DNA of 64,000 bases, from the NCBI RefSeq assembly GCF_036421855.1, contig NZ_JAZGOK010000001.1, one strand, 5' to 3'. Below the pieces are notes generated by a model. It ran no database searches. It was not told where the DNA came from and worked only from the letters and a program-made list of their open reading frames with translations. Every line of letters begins with the position of its first letter. Position 1 is the first letter of the stretch. The position numbers and the translations under genes are program-made. The DNA is from Georgenia_B sunbinii. GTDB taxonomy: Bacteria > Actinomycetota > Actinomycetes > Actinomycetales > Actinomycetaceae. This document shows, piece by piece, positions 28,242 to 36,790 of the stretch.

Positions 28242-29155
28242 CACCGACGATCGAGGTCCGCGACCTCGTCAAGACCTTCGGCGCCACCCGCGCTCTCGAC
28301 GGCGTCGACCTCACCGTCGAGCAGGGCGAGGTGCACGGCTTCCTCGGACCGAACGGTGCCGGGAAGTCGACGACCATCCGGGTGCTGCTCGGCCTGCTGC
28401 GAGCGGACTCCGGCCGTGCCACGGTGCTCGGCGGCAACCCGTGGCGCGACGCCGTCGAGCTCCACCGCCGGCTGGCCTACGTCCCTGGCGACGTCTCGCT
28501 GTGGCCCAACCTCACCGGCGGGGAGACGATCGACCTGTTCGCCCGGCTGCGCGGTGGCTTCGACCAGCGCCGCCGTGACGAGCTCGTCGAGCGCTTCGAC
28601 CTCGACCCGACGAAGAAGGGCCGCACCTACTCCAAGGGGAACCGGCAGAAGGTCGCGATCGTCGCCGCGCTCGCCTCCGACGTCGAGCTCCTCGTCCTCG
28701 ACGAACCCACCGCGGGCCTCGACCCGCTCATGGAGACGATCTTCGCCGAGGCGATCGTCGAGGAGCGCGACAAAGGCCGTACCGTGCTGCTCTCGAGCCA
28801 CACGCTGGCGCAGGTGGAGAAGCTCTGCGAGCAGATCTCGATCATCCGCCAGGGCGTCATCGTCGAGTCCGGCTCGCTGTCGGCGATGCGTCACCTGACC
28901 CGCATCACCGTCGTCACCCAGACCGAGCGCCCGGCCCGTCTGACGGACGTGCCGGGCGTCCACGACGTCGTCGACGACGGCGACAACCAGCTCCGCCTCG
29001 ACGTCGACTCCGAGCATCTCGACGGCGTCGTCGGGGCTCTCCACGCGGCGGGGATCCGGTCGCTCGTCTCGCACCCCGCGACGCTCGAGCAGCTGTTCAT
29101 GCGCCACTACGGCGAGGACCTCGCCCAGCTCGAGGGCACCCGGAGCGCCTCATGA
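28238..29155 (+). CDS. ABC exporter ATP-binding protein
   Basis: 305 aa. Walker A GFLGPNGAGKSTTIRV, Q-loop region LAYVPGDVSLWPNLTG, signature in the diverged form YSKGNRQKVAI, Walker B LLVLDEPTAGLDP, H-loop LLSSHTLAQVEK, and an extra C-terminal domain of about 90 residues typical of DrrA/CcmA-like drug exporters. Energises the permease encoded next (ATGA overlap). Cytoplasmic face of the membrane. Confidence 0.93.
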   Translation: MTPTIEVRDLVKTFGATRALDGVDLTVEQGEVHGFLGPNGAGKSTTIRVLLGLLRADSGRATVLGGNPWRDAVELHRRLAYVPGDVSLWPNLTGGETIDLFARLRGGFDQRRRDELVERFDLDPTKKGRTYSKGNRQKVAIVAALASDVELLVLDEPTAGLDPLMETIFAEAIVEERDKGRTVLLSSHTLAQVEKLCEQISIIRQGVIVESGSLSAMRHLTRITVVTQTERPARLTDVPGVHDVVDDGDNQLRLDVDSEHLDGVVGALHAAGIRSLVSHPATLEQLFMRHYGEDLAQLEGTRSAS

Positions 29156-30804
29156 GCACCGCCACCACCACCGCTCCGCAAACGCACCGGGCGCCCCAGC
29201 GTGCCGGCGCCCTCACCGGGCTCGGCACGTTGCTGCGCTTCAACCTGCGCCGCGACCGGGTCCGGCTCCCGGTGTGGATCCTCGGCACCGTGCTCGCCAC
29301 GGTGTCCACCGCCGTCAGCTACGAGTCGATCTACCCGACCGCGGCAGACCGGGCCGCCGCGCTGCTGACCATCAACAACCCGGGCACCACGGCCCTCATC
29401 GGCGCCGTGTACGGCGACGGCGACTACACCTACGGCATCATGGTCGGCCACCAGCTGGTGGCGCTCATCTCGGTCCTCGCCGCCCTCATGAGCATCTTCA
29501 CCCTCGTGCGCCACACCCGGCTGGAGGAGGAGACCGGCCGGGCCGAGCTGGTGCGGGCCTCGGTGGTCGGCCGGCACGCGGGCACCGTGGCCGCCGTGAC
29601 CGTCGTCGTCGGCGCGAACGTCGTGCTGGCGCTGCTGCTCGCCGTCGGGCTCGGCTCGCTGGGGATCGACACCGTCACCTGGGAGGGCTCGCTGCTGTTC
29701 GGGGCGGCCATCGGGGCCGTCGGCCTGGTCTTCGCCGGGGTCGCAGCAGTGAGCGTCCAGCTGACCGAGAACGCCCGGACGGCGTCGAGCATCGCCGGGC
29801 TCACGCTCGCCGCGGCCTACGTGCTGCGTGCGATCGGCGACGTCGGCGAGGGCTGGATCTCGTGGCTGTCCCCGATCGGCTGGTCCCAGGCCACCGAGAC
29901 GTACGACAGCAACAGCTGGGCGCCGCTCGGGATCTCGCTGGCGGCCGCGGTGCTGCTCCTCGGCGTCGCCGTGCCGCTGAGCCGGCGACGCGACGTCGGT
30001 GCCGGTCTCTTCGGCACGCGGCCCGGGCCCGCGAGCGCCGGCGGGCTCCTCGGCAGCCCGCTCGGGCTGGCGGTGCGGCTGCTGCGCGGCACCGTCATCG
30101 GCTGGGGCCTGGCACTGTTCCTCTTCGGCATCATGTACGGCCCGGTCCTCTCCGAGGCGGACACCTTCCTCGAGGACCTGCCGATCATGGCCGAGTTCCT
30201 GCCGGACATCGGCGACGCCACCGGCGCCGAGCTGTTCGGGGCGACCGTCCTGGCCGTAGCGGCGATCCTCGCCGCCGTCCCCGCGGTGCAGATCGCGCTG
30301 CGGCTGCGCGCCGAGGAGACGGCCGGCCGCGCCGGTCCGCTGCTGGCGACGCCGGTCTCCCGGGTGCGCTGGGTGGGCGCTTACCTCACAGTCGCCGTCG
30401 TGGGTGGCGCCGTCGTCCTGCTCGCCCTGGGCCTGGGGATGGGGCTCGGCGCCGGGTGGTCGTTGTCCGACATGAGCTGGGTCGGTGCCGCCGTCGGCGC
30501 GGCCCTCTCCTACCTGCCGGCCACCGCCGTGCTCGTCGGCGTCGCGGCCCTGCTGTTCGGGGTCGCGCCCCGCGCGGCCGGGTGGGCGTGGGCGCCGCTG
30601 GGGTTCGCCGTCGTCGTCATGTACTTCGGTGGGTTGCTCGACTTCCCGCAGTGGCTCATCGACGTCTCCCCCTACGCCCACGTGCCGCAGCAGCCGGCAG
30701 CAGCCTTCGACCTCGCGCCGCTGCTGTGGCTGACCGGGATCGCGGCGGTCCTCGTCGCGGCGGGGCTGGCAGGCGTCCGACGCCGGGACGTCCTCGACGC
30801 CTGA
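29152..30804 (+). CDS. ABC exporter permease, polyketide-antibiotic (tetronasin) type
   Basis: 550 aa with about twelve membrane helices in two similar halves; the first begins LLRFNLRRDRVRLPVWILGT, the second LAVRLLRGTVIGWGLALFLF. This double-length layout and the LEEETGRAELVRASVVGRHA loop are typical of permeases annotated as tetronasin/polyketide antibiotic exporters. Together with the preceding ATPase it would export a hydrophobic compound. No biosynthetic genes are nearby, so protection against foreign compounds is the simplest role. Confidence 0.9.
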   Translation: MSTATTTAPQTHRAPQRAGALTGLGTLLRFNLRRDRVRLPVWILGTVLATVSTAVSYESIYPTAADRAAALLTINNPGTTALIGAVYGDGDYTYGIMVGHQLVALISVLAALMSIFTLVRHTRLEEETGRAELVRASVVGRHAGTVAAVTVVVGANVVLALLLAVGLGSLGIDTVTWEGSLLFGAAIGAVGLVFAGVAAVSVQLTENARTASSIAGLTLAAAYVLRAIGDVGEGWISWLSPIGWSQATETYDSNSWAPLGISLAAAVLLLGVAVPLSRRRDVGAGLFGTRPGPASAGGLLGSPLGLAVRLLRGTVIGWGLALFLFGIMYGPVLSEADTFLEDLPIMAEFLPDIGDATGAELFGATVLAVAAILAAVPAVQIALRLRAEETAGRAGPLLATPVSRVRWVGAYLTVAVVGGAVVLLALGLGMGLGAGWSLSDMSWVGAAVGAALSYLPATAVLVGVAALLFGVAPRAAGWAWAPLGFAVVVMYFGGLLDFPQWLIDVSPYAHVPQQPAAAFDLAPLLWLTGIAAVLVAAGLAGVRRRDVLDA

Positions 30805-30866
30805 GAGGTGATGCTCCGGATCACCCGCCGGAAGCGTTGCCGGTCCGCCGTGTCAGCAGGTATGCC

Positions 30867-30878
30867 TACTCTGGGAGG
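30867..30878 (+). promoter_or_regulatory. -10 box directly before orn
   Basis: TACTCT at 30867-30872, then GGGAGG, then GTG 30879. The six bases look like a ribosome site, but they touch the start codon and the -10 is at leaderless distance, so transcription would start at the G of the GTG. Confidence 0.4.
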
Positions 30879-31604
30879 GTGAAGAAGAACGCGCTGCGGG
30901 ACCCCATCGTCTGGATCGACTGCGAGATGACGGGCCTCGACCTCGTCAACGACGCCCTCATCGAGGTGGCGGTGGTGATCACCGACTCCCAGCTCCGCCC
31001 CGTCGACGCGGGGATCGACGTCGTCATCGCACCGCCCGAGGGTGCGGTAGAGCAGATGGGCGACGTCGTGCGGGAGATGCACACGACGTCGGGCCTGCTC
31101 GTCGAGCTGCCGTCGGGGCTGACGATGGCCGAGGCCCAGGAGCAGGTCCTTACCTATATTCGTCGGTGGGTGCCGGAGCAGCGCAAGGCGCCACTGGCGG
31201 GCAACTCGGTGGGGACCGACCGGTCGTTCCTCGCCCGGGACATGCCCGAGCTCGTCGAGCACCTGCACTACCGGATCATCGACGTGTCCTCGATCAAGGA
31301 GCTCGCCCGGCGCTGGTACCCGCGCGCCTACTTCAACTCCCCTGCCAAGAACGGCGGGCACCGCGCATTGGCAGACATCCTCGAGAGCATCGACGAGCTG
31401 CGGTACTACCGCGCGGCGCTGTGGCCCGAGGGCGACGGCCCGGACTCCCCCACGGTCAAGGCGGTGGCGGCCGAGATCGCCACCCAGCCGACGGCCTCGA
31501 TCATCGCCGGCCTGGTCGACGACGTCGCCCCCGGCCCGCGACGCGCCACGGTGAGCACAGGTGAGACGCATGCCACGCCGCCAGCCCCCGAGGCTGGGCT
31601 CTGA
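30879..31604 (+). CDS. orn: Oligoribonuclease
   Basis: 241 aa from GTG 30879 (VKKNALRDPIVWIDCEMTGL). DEDDh exonuclease: Asp and Glu in WIDCEMTGLD, Asp in GNSVGTDRSFLARDM, His and Asp in KNGGHRALADILESIDEL. It degrades 2- to 5-nt RNAs, including pGpG from cyclic-di-GMP. The last 35 or so residues (VDDVAPGPRRATV onwards) extend beyond the usual core and are Pro/Ala/Thr rich. Stands alone between the exporter operon and tRNA-His. Confidence 0.95.
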   Translation: MKKNALRDPIVWIDCEMTGLDLVNDALIEVAVVITDSQLRPVDAGIDVVIAPPEGAVEQMGDVVREMHTTSGLLVELPSGLTMAEAQEQVLTYIRRWVPEQRKAPLAGNSVGTDRSFLARDMPELVEHLHYRIIDVSSIKELARRWYPRAYFNSPAKNGGHRALADILESIDELRYYRAALWPEGDGPDSPTVKAVAAEIATQPTASIIAGLVDDVAPGPRRATVSTGETHATPPAPEAGL

Positions 31605-31666
31605 CCACCTCCAGGAGCGGCTACACTAGACAATTGCTGCGCCGCCCCGGTGGGACGGCCAGGCAT

Positions 31667-31743
31667 GGTGGGTGTAGCTCAGTTGGTAGAGCGCCGCGTT
31701 GTGGTCGCGGATGTCGCGGGTTCAAGTCCCGTCACTCACCCCA
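31667..31743 (+). tRNA. tRNA-His (anticodon GTG)
   Basis: Acceptor GTGGGTG (31668-31674) pairs with CACTCAC (31733-31739), with one G:U. The extra 5' G at 31667 faces C 31740, the histidine identity pair. Anticodon loop TTGTGGT (GTG), T arm CGCGGGTTCAAGTCCCG, encoded CCA at 31741-31743. A TACACT box at 31622-31627 could be its promoter. Confidence 0.97.
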
Positions 31744-31746
31744 TGC

Positions 31747-31798
31747 GAACGAGGCCCGAACGCCGACCAGCTCGGTGTTCGGGCCTCGTTCTCTTTCT
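31747..31798 (+). terminator. Strong intrinsic terminator after tRNA-His
   Basis: A 20-bp stem (31747-31766 with 31772-31791, one G:U wobble) around the loop CCAGC, followed by TCTTTCT. The arms read GAACGAGGCCCGAAC and GTTCGGGCCTCGTTC. It may also stop the convergent permease operon. Confidence 0.9.
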
Positions 31799-31827
31799 GG
31801 GCGTTCCGAGCTCGCCGCCGACCGCAC

Positions 31828-32652
31828 CTACTTGCTGAGGTTGCGGAACTGTCGCACGGCCAGCGGGACGAAGACGGCCATGATGACGACCGGCCAGAGG
31901 AGCGCGCCGGCGAGCGCGTGGCCGTCGATCCAGTAGCTCGCGTCCCCGGTGCCAGCGCCAGGGGTCGCGAAGAGCTCGCGGATCGCGCTCGCCGTCGAGG
32001 ACACCGGGTTCCATGCCGCGACGGCGCCGAGCCAGTCCGGCATCATCTCCGGGGGCGTGAACACCGAGGAGATGAATCCCAGCGGGAAGGCGACGGCGAA
32101 CAGGGAACCGGCCACCTCTGTGTTCTTGATCCGCAGGCCGAGGTAGATGCCCACGAAGATCAGCGCGAGCCGCAGCCACAGCAGGAGGAGGAAGGCGAAC
32201 AGCGACTCCCCCAGGGTCCCGCCCGCGCGCCAGCCGATCACCAGCGCCAGCCCGGCGATGACCGCCAGGTCGATGGCCGCCTGGATGATGTCGGCGACCC
32301 CGCGCCCGGTCACCACTGCTGACGGGGACATCGGCATCGACCGGAATCGGTCCATGAACCCCTTCTCCTTGTTCAGCGTGACGGTGAAGGCGGTGTTCAT
32401 GAAGCCGAAGGCCATGATCATCGCGAACATCCCGGGCATGGCGTAGTCGACGTAGCCCTCACCGGCACCCTGCCCGGTGACATCCATGGCCGAACCGAAG
32501 ACGTAGACGAACATCAGCACCATGACCACCGGCATGCCGAGCTGCCAGGCGAAGGTGGAGGGCTGACGCACCAGGTGGGTGAACTCCTGCACGACGATCG
32601 TCCAGCAGTCCTTCACCGCCCAGGTGAGTCGGTAGGCGGCGGTGGCACTCAT
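31828..32652 (-). CDS. ABC-2 exporter permease, daunorubicin-resistance (DrrB) type
   Basis: 274 aa, ATG 32652 overlapping the ATPase stop (ATGA). Six membrane helices; TIVVQEFTHLVRQPSTFAWQ at the N-terminus, FTVTLNKEKGFMDRFRSMPM (the DrrB-type ERERGxxxRLRAxP loop), and FISSVFTPPEMMPDWLGAVA, NPVSS. Forms the membrane part of a drug or lipid exporter with the upstream DrrA-like protein. Confidence 0.93.
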   Translation of the reverse strand: MSATAAYRLTWAVKDCWTIVVQEFTHLVRQPSTFAWQLGMPVVMVLMFVYVFGSAMDVTGQGAGEGYVDYAMPGMFAMIMAFGFMNTAFTVTLNKEKGFMDRFRSMPMSPSAVVTGRGVADIIQAAIDLAVIAGLALVIGWRAGGTLGESLFAFLLLLWLRLALIFVGIYLGLRIKNTEVAGSLFAVAFPLGFISSVFTPPEMMPDWLGAVAAWNPVSSTASAIRELFATPGAGTGDASYWIDGHALAGALLWPVVIMAVFVPLAVRQFRNLSK

Positions 32653-33605
32653 CGGATGGCCTCCTTGGCGGTCTGGGTGGTCAGCTGGAGGAACGCCTCG
32701 TCGAGGGTGGGGCGGCGTAGCCCGATGTCGTCGACCTCCAGGCCGAGCCGGCTGATCTCGGCCGCCACCGCGGTGAGGGCGCGGACGCCGTCGGGGACCG
32801 GCACGCTGATCCTGCCGTCAGCGACCACCACGTCGACGTCGACCGCCCAGCCCACGACCTCGGCAACCCGGGCCAGGGTGCCCGGATCGGCGACGGCGAC
32901 CTCGAGCCGCTCGTCACCGATCCGCCGCTTGAGCCCGGCCGGGGTGTCCTCGATGAAGTTCCGGCCCTCGTCGATGACGCTGATCCGGTCGCAGAGCTTG
33001 TCGGCCTCGTCAAGGTAGTGGGTGGTCAGCAGCACCGTGGTGCCCTGCGCAGCGAGCTCACGCACCGTCTGCCACACCTCGCGCCGGCCGGCGGGGTCCA
33101 GGCCGGTGGTCGGCTCGTCGAGGAAGAGCACCTGCGGGGCGAGGATCATGCTGGCGGCGAGGTCGAGCCGGCGCCGCATCCCGCCCGAGAAGGTCTTGGG
33201 CGAACGCCCTGCGGCGTCCCGCAGTCCGAAGAGCTCCAGCAGCTCGTCGGCACGACGGCGGGCGGCCGCCCTGTCCAGCCGGAAGAGCCTGCCGAAGATG
33301 GTGAGGTTCTGCCGGGCGCTGAGGAGGTCGTCGACGGCGGTCTGCTGGCCGACCAGGCCGATGCTCGCGCGCACGTCTCGCGGCTGGGTGCGGACGTCGT
33401 GACCGGCGACCGACGCCTCGCCGGAGTCGGCTCGGGTGAGCGTGGCCAGGATCCGGACCGTCGTCGTCTTCCCTGCTCCGTTGGGGCCGAGCAGGCCGTG
33501 GACGGAGCCTCGCGGGACCGCGAGATCGACGCCGTCGAGCGCGAGCTTCGGCCCGTACCGCTTGGTAAGGCCGCTGGTGCGGACCGCGATCTGTGAGGGG
33601 TGCAT
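32649..33605 (-). CDS. ABC exporter ATPase, daunorubicin-resistance (DrrA) type
   Basis: 318 aa, GTG/ATG region at 33605 starting MHPSQIAVRTSGLTKRYGPK. Walker A GLLGPNGAGKTTTVRIL, Q-loop IGLVGQQTAVDDLL, signature FSGGMRRRLDLAASM, Walker B VLFLDEPTTGLDP, H-loop LLTTHYLDEADKL, and a C-terminal regulatory domain ending DIGLRRPTLDEAFLQLT, the DrrA hallmark. First gene of a two-gene exporter operon, divergent from a TetR regulator. Confidence 0.94.
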   Translation of the reverse strand: MHPSQIAVRTSGLTKRYGPKLALDGVDLAVPRGSVHGLLGPNGAGKTTTVRILATLTRADSGEASVAGHDVRTQPRDVRASIGLVGQQTAVDDLLSARQNLTIFGRLFRLDRAAARRRADELLELFGLRDAAGRSPKTFSGGMRRRLDLAASMILAPQVLFLDEPTTGLDPAGRREVWQTVRELAAQGTTVLLTTHYLDEADKLCDRISVIDEGRNFIEDTPAGLKRRIGDERLEVAVADPGTLARVAEVVGWAVDVDVVVADGRISVPVPDGVRALTAVAAEISRLGLEVDDIGLRRPTLDEAFLQLTTQTAKEAIR

Positions 33606-33646
33606 GGCAGCTCCCAGGGTTCTGAGTACATTGCACGCAGCACGTT

Positions 33647-33656
33647 AGCGTACGCT
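33647..33656. promoter_or_regulatory. Palindromic candidate operator between exporter and TetR gene
   Basis: Perfect 10-bp palindrome AGCGTACGCT in the 90-nt gap. On each strand it contains TACGCT, a TANNNT -10 box, so one bound dimer could close both divergent promoters. Start sites would fall near 33663 (plus) and 33640 (minus). Confidence 0.45.
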
Positions 33657-33695
33657 GTCCGCAGAACGCAACGCCTTTTCTGCCAAGGGATCGAG

Positions 33696-34433
33696 ATGTC
33701 CGACGAGAACCCGCTCGCCCGCAGCCATCAGCTGCTCTGGGAGGGGCTGCCCGCGACGACGAAGGGGCCCAAGCCCACGCTCACGCTCGAGCAGATCATC
33801 AGTGCGGGCATCGAGATCGCCGACACGGAGGGCATCGACGCACTCTCGATGCGCAGGCTGGCCACGACGCTCGGAATGGGCACGATGTCCCTGTACCGCT
33901 ACATCCCCAGCAAGACCGAGCTGCTCAACCTCATGCTCGACCACGTCAGCGGCACCCAGCTCGGCCGCATCGACCACGACGGCGGCTGGCGCGACACCTT
34001 GACCACCGCCGCGCGGCGGGGCCGGGAGCTGTACCTGCGCCACCGGTGGTTGCTCCAGGTCAACTGGGCACGGCCGGTGCTGGGCCCGGGCAGCGTCGCG
34101 CAGATGGAGGAGAACATGTCCGGGCTGACCGACCTGCCATTCAGCGACCAGCAGACGATGATGGTGGTCTCCCTGCTGGACGCCTACGTCACCGGCTCGG
34201 TCCGGGAGGAGATCCTCTACGACAACGCCGCCGTGGAGAGCGGCATGACCGAGGACGCGTTCTGGAACAACCAGCTGCCCATGCTGGTCCGGGCCATGGA
34301 GTCGGGAAAGTACCCGACCATGGCCTCGCTGGACGAGGACGTCTTCAGCGCCGACTGGGCGGAGACGTTCGAGCTGGGGCTGCGCTTCCTGCTCGACGGG
34401 ATCGAGTGCGAGGTCGCCCGCCGTCGCGCGTGA
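33696..34433 (+). CDS. TetR-family regulator with TetR-C-like ligand domain
   Basis: 245 aa, ATG 33696 behind AAGGGA; the frame extends upstream but that sequence lies across the promoter. Helix-turn-helix at residues 30-75: ISAGIEIADTEGIDALSMRR, LATTLGMGTMSLYRYIPSKT, with the LYRY motif of the TetR(D)-like group. The C-terminal part has the helical TetR_C_1 form (RELYLRHRWLLQVNWARPVL). Divergent from the DrrAB-like operon and presumably its repressor. Confidence 0.92.
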   Translation: MSDENPLARSHQLLWEGLPATTKGPKPTLTLEQIISAGIEIADTEGIDALSMRRLATTLGMGTMSLYRYIPSKTELLNLMLDHVSGTQLGRIDHDGGWRDTLTTAARRGRELYLRHRWLLQVNWARPVLGPGSVAQMEENMSGLTDLPFSDQQTMMVVSLLDAYVTGSVREEILYDNAAVESGMTEDAFWNNQLPMLVRAMESGKYPTMASLDEDVFSADWAETFELGLRFLLDGIECEVARRRA

Positions 34434-34592
34434 GACGGAGACAACCTGACGGCGGCCATCGTCGGTCGGTCCGGCGCACCCGCGGCCGGCGCGAACCGCG
34501 TGATTGCAATGGTTCTCGGTCGATGTCAGTGGGCTCGTCTACGGTGAAGACAGGCCCGAAGAAGGGTCGGTACAGCGCGGGAGGTGATCTGG

Positions 34593-36152
34593 GTGACCGT
34601 CATCGAGGACCGTCGCGCGGGCACGCTGGTCACGGCCCAGGACGAGGCAGAGATGGCGTGGCTGGAGGCCATGGTCGACCTCGAGGAGCTGTTCGCCGGC
34701 CCCTGCCCCACCCCCGAGGAGCTCGCCGAGCTGCGGCAGCTGGAGATGGCTGCCCTGGGTCCGCCGCGGGTGGACCTGGTGAGCGTCGCCGCCTCGCTGC
34801 GACAGACGCTCGCCGGGGTCGCGCTGGACCCCACCGGCGTCGTCCCTGATCTGACCGAGGCCGAGCACCTCGACGCGATCCGCGCCCTGGAGGACCTCAA
34901 GGCCGCCACCGCCGCCGCCCAAGCGGTGCTCGTCACCAGCTTCGAGCGGGTCCGACGTGACCGGGAGAAGGACGAGGGCGTGCTCGCCGCGCGCCGGGGC
35001 AAGGGCGTCAGCGCCGAGATCGCACTGGCCCGGCGACTGTCCCCGCACCGGGCTGGCCGCGAGCTCGCCCTGGCCAAGAAGATCGTCGCGGGCATGCCCC
35101 GCACCCTGGCAGCGATGCGCACCGGCGCACTCAGCGAACGACGCGCCGGACTCCTCGCGGCCGAGACCGAGGCCATGGACGCCACCGAGCGGACCATCCT
35201 CGACGAGAACGTGTGCGCCGACCCGGCACGGTTCGCCACCTGGGGAGACAAACGACTGACCGCCGAGGCCCGGCGCGCGGCCTACGAGCTCTCCCCCGAC
35301 GCCGCGGCCGAGCGCACCACCAAGGCCGCCAAGGACCGGCGGGTAACACTGCGCCCAGCAGCCCACGGCATGGCCTACCTCAGTGCGCTACTGCCGGCTG
35401 CCCAAGCACTGACCTGCTACTCCACCCTCACCGGTGCCGCCGACTCCGCCATCGCCACCGGCGACCCCCGCGGCCGGGGCCAGCTCATGGCCGACACCCT
35501 GATCGGGTACATCACCGGCCAGCTCGACAGCCCCGCAGTACCAGTCCAGGTCCAGCTCGTGATCACCGACCACGCCCTGCTCAACGACAGCAACGACCCC
35601 GCCGTCCTGCCGGGCTACGGCACCGTCCCCGCCCCATGGGCCCGCGACCTCATCGCCCGCGCCCTGGCCACCGACCAACCCACCGGCGTCTGGCTCCGAC
35701 AGCTCTTCACCCACCCCACCACCGGCCAGCTCGTCGCGATGACCTCGCGCGCCCGCACCGCCCCCGCCGGCCTGGCCACCTTCATCACCCTGCGCGACGG
35801 CGCCACCTGCCGCACCGCCTGGTGCGACGCCCCCGTCCGCCACATCGACCACGGCGTACCCCACGCCCGCGGCGGCCCCACCACCTCCCCCAACCTGCAA
35901 GGACTCTGCGAACGCTGCCACTACATCAAAGAAATCCCCGGCTGGCAGGCCAGACTCGAAGGCGCCCTCGGCCGCCTCCCCGGCACCGCCCCACCAACAC
36001 CCAGCCCCATCGGAGCCACCGGAGCCACCGGAGCCACCGGAGCCACCGGAGCCATCGGCACCGGATCCTCAGGCACCTGGCCCGCAGTGATCACCACCAC
36101 CCCCACCGCCACCAGCTACACCACCCGACCACCACCAAACACCGGCCAGTAA
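34593..36152 (+). CDS. DUF222 / 13E12-family HNH endonuclease-like protein
   Basis: 519 aa from GTG 34593, 8 nt after GGGAGG (34579-34584). The longer stretch GGAGGTGATC is a perfect complement of the 16S 3' end, and GTG 34584 lies inside it. DUF222 helical region (about 60-380: LRQTLAGVALDPTGVVPDLT, SPHRAGRELALAKKI), then an HNH domain near 420-465: two Cys pairs around HIDHGVPHARGGPTTSPNLQ and LCERCHYIKE. The tail contains GATGATGATGATGAIG from a 9-bp repeat. Such proteins are multicopy in actinobacteria; no target is known. A 159-nt gap before it holds no recognised promoter. Confidence 0.9.
   Translation: MTVIEDRRAGTLVTAQDEAEMAWLEAMVDLEELFAGPCPTPEELAELRQLEMAALGPPRVDLVSVAASLRQTLAGVALDPTGVVPDLTEAEHLDAIRALEDLKAATAAAQAVLVTSFERVRRDREKDEGVLAARRGKGVSAEIALARRLSPHRAGRELALAKKIVAGMPRTLAAMRTGALSERRAGLLAAETEAMDATERTILDENVCADPARFATWGDKRLTAEARRAAYELSPDAAAERTTKAAKDRRVTLRPAAHGMAYLSALLPAAQALTCYSTLTGAADSAIATGDPRGRGQLMADTLIGYITGQLDSPAVPVQVQLVITDHALLNDSNDPAVLPGYGTVPAPWARDLIARALATDQPTGVWLRQLFTHPTTGQLVAMTSRARTAPAGLATFITLRDGATCRTAWCDAPVRHIDHGVPHARGGPTTSPNLQGLCERCHYIKEIPGWQARLEGALGRLPGTAPPTPSPIGATGATGATGATGAIGTGSSGTWPAVITTTPTATSYTTRPPPNTGQ
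36011..36055 (+). repeat. 9-bp tandem repeat inside the HNH gene
   Basis: Five in-frame copies of CGGAGCCAC (last copy CGGAGCCAT), coding for a collagen-like Gly-Ala-Thr run. Unit length is a multiple of three, so copy changes would not shift the frame. Confidence 0.9.
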
Positions 36153-36159
36153 GGCGCCA

Positions 36160-36185
36160 GGCGCCGCAGGACGACCTGCGGCGCC
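36160..36185 (+). terminator. GC-rich hairpin after the HNH gene
   Basis: Perfect 11-bp stem GGCGCCGCAGG / CCTGCGGCGCC around ACGA, 8 nt after the stop codon. There is no T tract, so termination is likely but not certain. Confidence 0.55.
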
Positions 36186-36210
36186 CCGCTCCCCACCACA
36201 CAATGACCCC

Positions 36211-36744
36211 ATGCCACTACTGACCGTCGGGCACGGCACGCTCGACCGACCCGCCCTCACCAGCCTGCTCACCGGCTTCGCCGTCGACCACATCGTCGAC
36301 GTCCGGCGATTCCCCGGCAGCCGCCGCAACCCGGACGTCAAGCGAGAGGCACTGGCCGACTGGCTGCCGGCAGCCGGGATCTCCTACCGGTGGGAGCAGC
36401 GGCTCGGCGGACGGCGTCACCTGCGCAAGGCCGAGGATGCCGCCTCACCCGACACCTGGTGGCGGGTCGACGCCTTCCGCGCCTACGCCGGGTACACCCG
36501 CAGCGACGAGTTCGGCGAGGGCCTGGCCGACCTGCTCGCCGAAGCGTCGCAGGCCCGGGTCGCCGTGATGTGCTCGGAGACGGTCTGGTGGCGGTGCCAC
36601 CGCCGTCTCATCGCCGACGTCGCGACTCTGACGGCCGGCGTCCCGGTCCACCACCTCATGCCCGACGGCTCCGAGCGACCGCACGAACCCTCCGCCGGCG
36701 CGCGGCTGGCCGGCGACGTCGTGGTCTGGGACGGCTCCGACTGA
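36211..36744 (+). CDS. DUF488 family protein
   Basis: 177 aa. Begins PLLTVGHGTLDRPALTSLLT; the family motifs IVDVRRFPGSRRNPDVKREA and VMCSETVWWRCHRRLIAD (the Cys-x5-CHR-like signature) are present. DUF488 proteins are widespread small cytosolic proteins of unknown reaction. ATG 36211 lies 6 nt after CACAAT (36199-36204), a weak -10 at leaderless distance. Ends convergent with the PepSY lipoprotein. Confidence 0.88.
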   Translation: MPLLTVGHGTLDRPALTSLLTGFAVDHIVDVRRFPGSRRNPDVKREALADWLPAAGISYRWEQRLGGRRHLRKAEDAASPDTWWRVDAFRAYAGYTRSDEFGEGLADLLAEASQARVAVMCSETVWWRCHRRLIADVATLTAGVPVHHLMPDGSERPHEPSAGARLAGDVVVWDGSD

Positions 36745-36790
36745 CCGTCAGCGTCGCGGACCGTCAGCGCCGCGGACCGTCAGCGGTCGA
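36743..36790. repeat. 16-bp direct repeats between convergent stop codons
   Basis: GACCGTCAGCGTCGCG (36743-36758), GACCGTCAGCGCCGCG (36759-36774), then a partial third copy beginning GACCGTCAGCG (36775-36790). The first copy covers the DUF488 stop (TGA 36742-36744), the third the stop of the minus-strand gene (36780-36782). Confidence 0.8.

Noticed and set aside
27597..34433. Antibiotic biosynthesis cluster suggested by two drug-type exporters
   Set aside because: No polyketide, peptide-synthetase or tailoring genes lie in the region; the exporters flank housekeeping orn and tRNA-His.
36011..36055. CRISPR-like array
   Set aside because: Repeats are 9 bp, contiguous, coding and without spacers.
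36743..36790. CRISPR or attachment site
   Set aside because: Copies are contiguous, only three, and bridge two stop codons; there is no integrase or cas gene.
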